Made by a program: the position numbers and the translations under genes. Under the pieces are notes generated by a model that had not been told where the DNA came from, made no database searches, and saw nothing but the letters and a program-made list of their open reading frames with translations. From Tanytarsus gracilentus (Eukaryota > Arthropoda > Insecta > Diptera > Chironomidae), in contig JAXRKN010000044.1 in NCBI GenBank assembly GCA_038502055.1, forward strand, positions 4,622,001 to 4,686,000: a DNA stretch of 64,000 bases, read 5' to 3'. Below, one piece after another: positions 50,382 to 60,893 of the stretch; the stretch's first letter is position 1, and every line of letters begins with the position of its first letter.

Positions 50382-53353
50382 TTAGTTTTTGATATCTTCA
50401 AGTTGACAATTTGATGCCTTCTTCTTTCCCTTCTCATCGATAGTTTGCCAACGGCAGAGGTTCTCTTGGCACTGCCTTAGCATAGGTTTTGTTTCAGGGA
50501 TGAGTCGATAAAGTAGTGAATAGCACGGTATGCAAATTCCATTCAAAAAGCCGAGCTTTAGAGATTAAAATGTGATTGAGTTATTTTTAATTTTATTTCA
50601 TCGCAAAATTTACCTGTGAATTTGCTTGCTGATCTGGCTGATAGCGATCCATCATTGAAATTGGTTGCCTTCCCGCCCTCCTCTCGGCGTCGCCTTGCTC
50701 ATAAAACTCCTCAAAAATTCCTTTTACTGTCTCCGTTTGAATTTCCCATGGCTTTGAACTCGCTGATAAGTCCGCTGCTGTCATAGCAACTGCATTCACC
50801 ATCAAACGATGTTCTAAAATTGACCAAGAAAATTTCTCAGTCTCCACGAGCTTCATTAATTTCTCTTTATTAGGGAAGAAGAGTGCCAAGTCTGTCGCCA
50901 GGATGCAATGCTGTAAGTAATTTCAAATTGTTAACTCGTTAAATTTTAACTTTTGTCAAATCTAACCTTAATTAAACTTAGAATTTGCTTGTACTCTGAC
51001 GAACTCAATTTTCCCAAAATGTTGTGTCCATCTTGCTGCAGTATCGTGACTGTCTGATTGAAGTGATGATGTTCCATGGTCGAGGTTGAATAAATTGAGG
51101 CAATCGGACTCTCCGAATCGAGCATAAACTTGTTACTTTTGCCTCTGTGATCAAGATCGTGACAGAGTGACCCAATAAAAAGTGCCAGACGCTATAATTG
51201 CGAGTGAACATCATAATGTAATAAAATAAATTCTTAAAACATTGCCTCTCTATTTTTTACACAAACTACATTGTGAAAAAATTTAATTTTTAACGGTCGA
51301 ATGAAATTTAAATCTTTAATTACTGCCTTTAAGTTAAATTTAATTACTTTAATTACTGCATAAGTCTAGTTTACAAATTTTAATGATTAATTTTAACATT
51401 TTTCGCTTTAATTATCAGAGAACACAATTTCATTACTCGTTAGTAAGTGTAAAAAAGTGAGGAAAAATATCAAGATGTGAAAATTACCTCATTGGGTCGA
51501 AAGACGATTTCGGATTTCTTGAGTACGACATACATGCTGTTAGCAACCGCAAAACCATGCGTCCAATTGTGATATGGAACTCGTCGATAATTTTTCTTCA
51601 CAGTCAGTGCGAAACGAAGCAAATCTCGTCTCTCAAATCGATTAAAGCCAAAGAGATCTTTAAACATAAAGATCACATAATTTACCTTCACATATTCATC
51701 AATTACGAATGGATTAAAGTAAAAGTCATCGAGATTTGGTATCGACGATGGAATGCCAAATTTTTCGCATCTGTCGAGCTCTTCGTCGGTGCACGTGTTG
51801 TGATAACTCAGAACCTCCAAAGCAACGCGATATTTCTTCTCGGATCGTCTGATTTTGTCATATAATTTTGCATGATGCAGTGCCAATCCACAATACACGG
51901 CAAACGTTTCAAACGCCTCTTCATCTTCCTTTGAAAAATATCCGCCTCGCTTGTTCACCATCTCGACGACGCCAATGATTGAGCCTCGTATGAAAATTGG
52001 CATGCAGAGAATTGTCGAAGTTTTATAGCCCGTCAGTTGATCGACATTTCGGTTGAATCTATCATCATTGTAGGCATCGACAATGTTCAAAATTTCGCCA
52101 GTGAGCGCACACTGACCGGCGATGCCAGTGCCCATAGGAAATCGTATTTCATCACTCTTCAGCTTCTCAGTTGCCTCTTTTGCACCCCGCGGCGAATTCA
52201 TTTTCTCTTGAATGTCATCCTCAAAGCCTATGTCAAATATGGTCGCATAAAGCTCGTTGGTTTTGGAGTCAATTAAGAAGAGCGATGCTCGGTCGGCGTT
52301 CACGAGACGCTGGGCATAGTTCATGATTTTTATCACGAGCATGTCCATCGAGACCATGTCTTGGAAAATTGACCTGGGAATGAAGAAGAAATAAAAATTT
52401 ATCTCCTTTGAAGCGATTAAAAGTGAAGTTTAAAAGTCGAGAGACTTCAGTCTCTGCAAGATATTCAAGATAAATCTTAAAAGATTTGCTCACTTGACAA
52501 CCGCCAGTAAAAAGTCGTTCAATTTTTTCTGCTTATTTAGATTGATGTAGATTGACATGTAGTGAAGAGCTATGCCACCCCAAACTATATAGCTGCATGA
52601 TATTTCTTCGTCTTCTTCGTGAAATCTGCTGCCACTCGCACGCCGCCACATCTCTAGAATTGCAACGAGACTGCCGTCGGGATAGACGATGGCCTGACAC
52701 AAAACATGTTCCGTGTCTTTATCATAAATGCCGTTGGGAAATCGCGGGTCTGCGTCACCCCGCGAAAATCGAATTGGCTCACGAGTCGACGCAACATAGC
52801 GTGGAATTGCTGGATTGTGCGAGACTTTTTGAACTTTTGGATCTCCATTCTCGTCACATGTTTCAGAGTCCATCAGAAAGGTCAAATTATTTTCAGCGTC
52901 TTCGACCAAATAGAGACGAAATCCGTCAGCATTCACGGCGTTTGAGATGCACGACGAAAGCTCAAAAAGTACATGCGCTTTTGTTGGTTTCATTTGCAAT
53001 TGCTGAGTCAATTGCTCGAGCATTTGTCGTTTGTCGGCGTGAACGCAAAACCTCCAGCGACTGAGACTCGTTTTACGATTCGAATAATTCATTTTTTTCG
53101 CTTTTTGCATACGTCGAATCATGTATCGCTCCAATTCCTCCAGCTCAAGTTCATTCATCAAGAAATTCTCCAATGCTTCTGGATGATTCCGAAGATATGC
53201 TTGAATATCATTTTCATTGAGATCTGAAATGGAATTTCGAATGACAAGTGAAATCTTCAATTTGACCTCAAATGCACCCACCACGACCATTACTTGTTGC
53301 TTCCGCTTTCCTTCCGTCTTTGTCGGAGCGATTTGCGTTATTTCCGTTGCCAT
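50382..53353 (-). CDS. PDE10A: Dual-GAF cyclic nucleotide phosphodiesterase, PDE10 type
   Basis: Exons 53353-52494, 52373-51488, 51191-50967, 50910-50614 and 50555-50382 give 813 residues. The enzyme hydrolyses cAMP and cGMP to 5'-monophosphates. GAF-A lies at about 125-275 and GAF-B at about 300-455, the latter with the NKxnFx3DE motif at 427-438. The catalytic HD domain follows (about 530-775): PYHNWTH with His555 and His559, HDLDHRG with His593/Asp594, Asp704 in MTAADL and the nucleotide-contacting Gln756 in SQLGF. All metal ligands are present. Stretches such as YSTSTMEHHHFNQTV, LSSSEY and PISMMDR place it with PDE10 rather than PDE5/6/11. A likely alternative acceptor at 53224 lies inside the first exon. 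Using it would replace the first 43 residues (see the distal exons). Start at 53353 is the first ATG of this frame. Confidence 0.94.
51192..51487 (-). other. Intron inside the PDE10 catalytic domain
   Basis: A 296-nt intron in phase 0, donor GTAATT, acceptor AATTATAG, AT-rich with nothing else recognised. Confidence 0.85.
52374..52493 (-). other. Intron between GAF-A and GAF-B exons of PDE10
   Basis: A 120-nt intron, donor GTGAGC, acceptor TTCCCAG. It includes a small hairpin, GAGACT-TC-AGTCTC. Confidence 0.85.
53224..53277 (-). other. Possible 54-nt cassette intron or alternative acceptor in the PDE10 first exon
   Basis: The minus strand reads G|GTGCAT ... ATTTCAG|AT. Splicing would remove 18 codons, keep the frame and the Asp codon, and put the conserved NENDIQAYLRNHPEAL directly after the short N-terminus. 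The acceptor is good and the donor is mediocre. The length fits the 51-62 nt introns of neighbouring genes. Confidence 0.4.
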
Positions 53354-56300
53354 TGTGACTACCTAAGCAAGGACAAAAAGAGGAAGAAACAATGTTGTAC
53401 AAAATTTTCCAATCAAATGAATAAATTTTGCTCAGTTGGAAGCTTTTTAAGCGATTTTATTCGTGGAAGTTTGACTACTGAATTTAATTAACCTTTCTGT
53501 TGAAAATTAATTTTAATTTAAACTGAAAATTTTGTCAGAGAGTAAAATGAGTTAATGAAAATTTCCATAAATTTATAGCGATGTTAAAAGTTGATGCTAA
53601 AAATTAGCATAAGGTTTTTGTAAAAATTTAAAAGCTTTTAACGTTGATAAGTTAATTAAAAATATGGTTGAAAAGCTTTTTAAGCAGGCCGAGCGTGTTT
53701 GTAAAGTGAACATCAGATATGTGCTTTTAATTTTATAAAAATTCATGTAAAAAATTTTTTAAAAAAATTCATGTAGAAATTAAATTTTTTAATTTGAGGG
53801 TTAAAAGTTCTGGATGACAACTGTTGCTCATATTATGTAATTAATTTCCATAAAACATTAAACTCAATAATTTCAAAATTTTCAAATTGAATGCAAAAAG
53901 ACACATTTTCCCATAAATAGTAATCAGATGTAATCTTCACATGTGTCTTTATTTACCCAACTTGAAAATAATAAATTTTTGGTATTTTAATTACATGGCA
54001 TTGTGTCATTCATTACAAAATGTTCATTAAGTTTCGTATGCTGTGCTTTAATTAAAACCCTTTCTCCATCCTCACTCGACGACATTTTCAAAGTAGTTTT
54101 GAATAAACTTTAACTAAATTGAAATTTACTATAAAAACACCGAGCACATGCTTAATCCACTCTGAGTTCTCACTCGGTTTCGTATATTAACTTTCACATG
54201 CATATAAATTTTTTTATGACGATGACACACATTGTAGCTGAAAAGGAAAGAAGGTTCTTGTGTTTCAACACTTTTACTCTATATGGCTGACATTCAACAA
54301 CATCATCAGCATAATGTAATTTAATAAAGCTGCTTTTATCTTTGCCATCCGCAACGCTGAAAATCATATTAACTGCGCTACGTTTTTCACATAAAAGTGA
54401 GTAAAGTTTCAGGATGAATTTAAAGTCTTCTCAGAGAGTTAAATTGCGTCCAAAAACGAAAAGTTTGAAGAGGGAAAAAATTAATGAACTAGACAAGAAA
54501 CTTCGAATTAGTTTTTTTGAAGATAATGTTTGAAAATTAAGAAAAACTTTTGTAAGTTGGATTTGATGAAATGTGACTGAAAAGCTTGATTAATTTTGAA
54601 GAAACCTTTTCAGATAAAATTTAATTATTTGAATTTAAAAAACACAAATTTTTCTTTTGATTGAAACTTCAAATAACTAATTTAACTTTCTTTACTCATC
54701 TCAACCCTAAAATAAAATTTCTTCGTACTAAAACTTTTTCTTGCACTTTTTTGTCTTCTCTCATCTGGCTCGAGCAGATCAAAGCACTTACGTGACACAA
54801 ATAAATGATGACGATAATCGAAAATATTTTTTTTGCACCAATTGATTTCTGTCGTCACACATTTGCATGTAAATTAACAAAACCTGTCACGACAACTTAC
54901 GGAATTTAAAAAACCGGCGATTTCGCCAAAATGTCCGCAATCGCTCCATTACACTTTGCTTTTATTAGGCAACTTCTTAAAGTTTTTACAGCTGCACTTT
55001 TTATAATATTTTTTGTTCCAATAAATGTCACTTTTAATTGACTACCACATTTCGCTTGCAGCTGCACATGCAGTGCCACAGCTGATAAAACACGTCCATT
55101 TTAATTCCATTAATCTATTGGATGGCGATAGACTGTCAACCGGCAGCGAGAGTGAATGCCATCATCTCGCATAAAACAATGCCATTCATCACTCATTCTA
55201 CAATGCCAGCGGTCACTGTGGCTTGACGTGCGTCGCATCATCATCAATTATCGGTGTGGCGCTAGAAAAATGCATTTTTCTCACTTGAGCATGTCATCAT
55301 CAGCGCCACGTAATTTTCGCACAGTACAAGATTTATCGAGCGATGCGCTTCATCGTTCACACACACGTTCTCGTTTATTTATCTTCAATTAGTTTTCAAC
55401 GCCAGTGTGGATGGTCACGCTGTGCACGATTTTATCGAGGTCCAAAAAATTAACAATAGAAAATTTTCTATCTCGCTGATTTTTAGCAGGAATTTTAATT
55501 TAATTATTTTATTTTTGCAATTGTTTAGAAACAATTTATTCGTTAAAATTTTTTAATAATTCAATTCAAATATTTTTATAAATTTTAAGAAATTAAATCC
55601 AAAAATTGTTGAATTTTTTAAAAAAGTAACTAAAAATTTCTCATCTCAAACCACGAGTCTTCCATTTAATTTCACTTAATGTTCGAGCACTTTATTTTAA
55701 TTATCCCACATAGTGAGCCTGATTTGTTTTCTTGCTGGCTTCACGCCACACGCAAATTCCTGATAAAGTTTATTTAACTCTAATCTAACACGTGTGTCAT
55801 TGTATGTGAGTCCTTATGAATGCAATGTGTTGACACATTGTTAACCACCTTGATTACGAAAGTCAAAGGAAAGATTTTAATAAGAAAAATTTCATTCGGA
55901 ACTTTTTCTCTTCTCGATCCGTTTGGGTGAATATCCGCGAAACGACTGAATTGGAATTGGATGAATGATGAAGTTGTCTTTATTTTTCTCGGAAGCTTTC
56001 TTCTCGCGAGAGAGTGAGAGAATGTATAAGAAATTCGAGAGCAAAGCCAACTTGCATGTATCAAGTTTTTCTCGGAAATTTCTATGATTTCCTTATCGAA
56101 ACATGTTGAGTATAATGCTCGAAAATAATCCTTGCTGAACCAAAAAGAAATCAATGTGATAATTAACTTTCTGTGAAAATTAATTAAGAGCTGAGTCTCT
56201 TTTTTTTTATGTTCACCGAAGGAAGGAATTCAATTGAATTTTGTAAACGTAAACAAGTAAATAAGTTGGCCTTTTTATGCATGAAAAAAGTTTGAAAAAG

Positions 56301-59300
56301 TTTCACTTTCATATAATTTGAAATTAGACCAATTAAAAAAATTTAGGCAAGCAAAAAAAAATTGTCGGCATGAAAAAATTTAAAAGAGCTTTTGATGAAA
56401 ATTTGTGAATAAAATTTTTTTGACCTGAAATGAAAATTATTTTAAAATTTACCCAAAAAAATAAAACTTATTAAACCTAAAATAAAAACTTATATAAAAA
56501 GCTCTTTCTCAAAAGCTCTTGAAATTTTTAACTTAAAATTCCATTTTTCGAGCCAAAAAATCAGTTAACCACAAAAATTTCCTATTAAAATTCCGATCGC
56601 GCTTCGATGCTTTTCCTCTCGAAATTCTCTCGAGCAAACCCATCGAAAAATTCCGTAAAAGCACAATAACAATGCTATTAACAATTTGATGATCCGCAAT
56701 TTGAATATCCCTGAAACCCGACAAATGGAAAATAACAATAATCTGAAATCCGTGGGTTTGTTGAAAAATTGGATTTAGGCCATTTGCTTCATTTCAAAGA
56801 GTGAAGCGCCACATAAACATTTGGCACTTTCGCAAACCTATGTTGATGCCTTGTTTATTTTCAATTTTTTATATCGTCTGTAACGAGTCCGTCATGGCAT
56901 CTAGAAAGAATTTTTCACATTTGATATTTGATGAAAAAAGTTATTGAGAATTTCATAAATAAAATTTCTATGAAAAATTCTTTTATGCATCACTGGGAAT
57001 TAAATGAAGAAGAGAAATTGACATTTTTAGTTTTTATAAATAGAAAGAAAGAATTTACAGTGAAACCTTTCGTTGAACTTTAAGGAAAAATTTGTAAAAT
57101 TTTCAATTTTTTATGAATCTAAAAAAAATAAATTACGATCAGGAATGTATTGAATTTCGCTTAAAAGTTCATCGCATTCTTTTCCCACGCACACACCAAC
57201 CTTCACCGTATAAATGACGTCACATGAAGTTTTTTAAAAAGAATAATTCATTCACAGGAAAATGACGACTTTTATCGACATCGTCATTGTAAAAAAAAAG
57301 TATTTTTCTCGCTGTTGTTGTCACTCTGACGATGGTGAGGATATTGTGACTCGTGAGAGAGTTTTGATGTAAAAAATAGTGTAAGCGTCATTGACATTTA
57401 CATCATAAAAAATAGACATAAAGTTGAGATGGACAGGACGCGAATAAATTTATCATTGGAAAAATTTCAGGAGGGTTTGAAAATTGAACAAAATATTTGA
57501 AGACAATTAACGAGAGTCGGGAATTTTTTCAATTTTCAAAAGAGAATTTAATAATTTTTTATGAAAATTCAAAATTTTTGTTATTTAAAAAAGTTTTTTG
57601 GATTCAAAAACATTTCAAATTTTAATGATTTTTTTAACTTCAGTGAAAATTTTTTAAACATCTTTAAATTAAATAAAACCAGAATTTCAAACCCTTTTGA
57701 GCTTTTTTAATCTCAACATAAATTTTCTATGAAACTTACAATTTCTCCTCATCTCAAATTCACTTTCTTTCCTCTCAATTCAAGGCAACCACTTTCGTCG
57801 ACAGAAAAGTGCAGACTAAGCTCGAGAAACGCAATAATTATTTTTATGAACAATTTCAATGACCTTCAAAAAAGGGATAAGCTCAAATAGTATTTGTCAC
57901 GAAATTTTGTCATTTCTTCTTCACTTTCCTTCCTCTCGATTAACTTGCATTATCTACTCTCACTTTTTTGCTCCACTTACTCGAATAATCTCTATTGTAA
58001 TATTTCTCTCTCACTCCCCTGGATGAGGCAATTAGGTTGATATTGATTGTGAAGCGCAATGAGAAAGTTTGCTTAGGTCTCATCATTGTTTATGTTTTTC
58101 TGTCTCACTTCTCATTCAAATATTTCGGAGTGAGATGAAAATGAGTAAAAAAGAAGAATTGTGTCATGAAAACAAAGCGTGAGCGTGAACAACGAAAAAA
58201 TAATCAAATGCCTAATTTTAGGACAGAAACTTTGTAATTTAAAGAAAAATCAAATGAAAAATTGAAAAATCAGCAAACAATTTTAAATCAATAAAACCAC
58301 CAAAATTTATCGCATCCTCTAATTAATCTCAATTTATTTATCTAACCAAGCCTGGAGTGTCAAAATCCTTCTTAATTGAGATTAGCAGATGTAAACATCA
58401 TAAAAATTGAATTCACAATTTTTCTTTATTAGCACAGTCAACTCCTTTGCTCTGAACGCGCAAATAAGCAATAAATTTAGAAAGGATCGATTTAACGACG
58501 CCTCTTTATGAGCTTCACGGTTCATTTGTCGCAGAGCTTTCGCTTATAATTGTTTATGCAATTTATTCTGCCAACCTTCATTCTATTTGCACTCAATCGA
58601 ATTACTCCGAAAAGAGTTTGTGTATTTTTTTAATGAATGAATAAAATCCTAGACGATGTCTCCAATCCTCAATTTCCATTGACGTTGAAAAGCACGAAAA
58701 TAATTTTTTGCATTGTTGCGATAAGATTTGCATAGGCGAATTTTGATTGAACAGTAATTTACTCAAGGTATTGTGTTACTGACATTAAGAAAGAAATTTA
58801 ATGACTTGTTGACGTATGACGATGAAAAATGTCAATATAATTATTTCTGAACGTTTGGATTGCGATAATTTTAGAAGAGGACTTTTTTTTATTGAGGGTT
58901 AAAATCGTATTTGGATATTTATAGAATTTTTTGCCGTCATCAATCATAAAATTTTTGTAATGCTATAAAAATATGTTTAGCACGATAATTTTTTTAGAAT
59001 TCTCTTTGAAAAGTCAAAAGCTTTTCAAAAGCTCTTTAAAACTTGTTCATATAATTCTGCTGTTTTCGACTTTTGCCAGATGGTCAATCGCAATCATCAA
59101 TCTAGCCCACAGATCTTCTGAGAAACATCAAACGCACTCATCGAAATTACTTCACATTTCCCGCACGTTTTCAATTCACTCAAAATAATTTGACAGAAAA
59201 TTTTCCATCCCCTCCCGAAAAAAGGAACTTGATGATGACACGCAATCAAGCGGAAGTGTCTTATAAGTCGTAAAAGTCACTCTTCTAGCTGCACATTGTG

Positions 59301-59962
59301 AGCGATATAAAAATCAATCTATTTTATGTAATAAATCATCAATCAACAGACGTTTCTTCCTCTTAAACCAATTTCGCACTGTTTGGCTTATGAAGCCATT
59401 GACATGTTTATCAAACACTTTTATACTTTTTTTTAGTTTACTTTGTTATCAAATCAATTCACAGCCAAGCACTAACGTCACGACCGTCCTCGAGAACGTA
59501 TGCCATCAAACTGAGCTGAGAGATTTTCTTCTTTTTGCATGCGAAAAAAAAACATCTTGATGCACGATAGAGATGAGAAATGAGAGAAATTTAAAACATA
59601 AACAGAGAGAACTCCACGTGGCAGTTTATGTACAACATAGCAATAAAATTGAGAGGAAATGTGCTCGCTCAGTTTTATATTTAAAGAATTTCATCCCTAA
59701 AAAAAGTTGGCGAAAATAATTAACGACAGTGAATAATTTATGTGCACGTGATGGGTTGCTTTAAGACTTTGAATAATTTACAATTTCTTAAGGGTGGAAT
59801 TATTTAATGTTAAATTAGAAGATCTGAAAAGGATTCAAAGGCTAAATTGAAGTTGATATATTGAGACTCAAAAAAATATGGAGCAGAATTAAAAATTCCA
59901 TGTAGATTTTTTTTTAAAATAAAAAATATTATTTTAAAATTTTCAATCACAGTGAAACTCAC
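53354..59962. other. Upstream region of PDE10, probably its first intron
   Basis: No other gene is recognised in these 6.6 kb. If the distal exons at 60 kb belong to PDE10, this is an intron of about 6.7 kb plus the proximal promoter. AAAGCTCTT-rich low-complexity sequence occurs at about 56,370-56,520. A somewhat GC-richer patch lies at about 55,060-55,440. Confidence 0.45.
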
Positions 59963-60174
59963 CCCATCCTCTTACATAGCTCCAATCATTGCTTTCATTA
60001 TTCGGAGGTGAATCGAAAGTTGACGATAATGAAGAAGATGTGCTCTCACCTTAAAGTAAAATTATCTTGAAAACCATCCAAAAGCTTTGCGGACATTTTA
60101 ATACCTGAAATTGAATTTCTTCCGAGTGGCGGCAACTTTTTAATATTCTTATTGATTTGCGGAGGCATTTTCAT
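59963..60174 (-). CDS. Two candidate distal 5' coding exons of PDE10 (alternative N-terminus)
   Basis: Minus-strand exon 60174-60105 (ATG AAA ATG CCT ...; start at 60174 or 60168) encodes MKMPPQINKNIKKLPPLGRN and two further residues. It is spliced by a 55-nt intron (GTATTA...TTTAAG) to 60049-59963, encoding a Ser/Asn-rich segment (ESTSSSLSSTFDSPPNNESN) that ends DWSYVRGW. That exon ends in G|GTGAGT, a strong phase-1 donor. The PDE10 acceptor at 53224 starts AT|CTC, so the join makes a GAT codon and gives RGW-D-LNENDIQAYL. Same strand, matching phase and lack of any other downstream gene support a PDE10 isoform of about 822 residues. No similarity search was possible, and these exons could belong to an unrelated gene. 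Confidence 0.55.
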
Positions 60175-60745
60175 TCACTGTGATGAAAAACTTTTTCAAT
60201 TTTCTCGCGTAAGTGTCGAAACAACCACTCAACTCAAATGACTTCAATTGAATGTAAAAGTCCTCTCGAAAATTTTCTTATTTAATTAAATGTTTACCGA
60301 TCGAATGAGAAATTGACATGAAAATTTCTCATTTCCTTTTCGTGATGGAGTTTTCTAAGAATTTTTATCCGGACTGAAGAGGGTCACTGCCACCCTCACA
60401 AGTTCACAGTCCTTGTAACACAAACCCAAACAATTTAAGGTGGAAACAATTAAAACCTAATTAACAACTCCTTCCGATCTCTTTTTTTGTGTTCTTAATT
60501 GCGATGTTGATATCATCATGAACCGCTTGTAAAACTGCAGAAAATTTAATAATGAACTTTTTATGGTGTTTTCGTGGAATTAAATGGAATATTCGTTTAG
60601 TAATTAACTCAATTTAATGATAATTAGCAAATTTGTCTTATCTCTAAGCGAAAAAATTTGTGAGAGATGTTTCTCATGACGATGTGGGCAGAAAAAATTT
60701 AATGTTTAATTAGTTAGAAAATAGGTTCAGATTAATTTAAAAAAT
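60175..60745. promoter_or_regulatory. Putative distal PDE10 promoter region
   Basis: This interval lies directly upstream of the distal ATG. It contains a mixed-composition patch at about 60,360-60,480 but no TATA box or initiator I would trust. It is named only from position. Confidence 0.3.
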
Positions 60746-60893
60746 TAAATCCAAACTTATTAATGGTTTTGGTATTGGTATTTAACGATGTGATAGCTCT
60801 CAGGTATCTTTCGACCCTGGTCAGACGCAAACTAGCGCAGCTTCCGTCCTTACCGTAGTTCTCGCGTCTAAATCCAAACTTATTAATGGTTTT
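60746..60893. mobile_element. 98-bp insertion flanked by 25-bp direct repeats
   Basis: An exact 25-bp direct repeat (60746-60770 and 60869-60893, containing CCAAACTTATTAATGG) brackets 98 bp of much higher GC (60771-60868). The body has an inner inverted pair, AGACGC (60823-60828) with GCGTCT (60864-60869). On the minus strand it holds GGGTCGAAAGATACC, loosely like a Pol III B box, and ends in ACCAATACC. A short retroposed RNA or SINE with a target-site duplication fits best. 25 bp is long for such a duplication, so a local duplication or a gene-conversion patch is also possible. Confidence 0.5.

Noticed and set aside
52552..53064. 170-codon plus-strand open frame
   Set aside because: Antisense shadow of the GAF-A exon of PDE10; the minus-strand frame is clearly the coding one.
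60802..60822. B-box-like GGGTCGAAAGATACC suggesting a tRNA
   Set aside because: No cloverleaf can be drawn with acceptor and anticodon stems; at most a decayed Pol III element.
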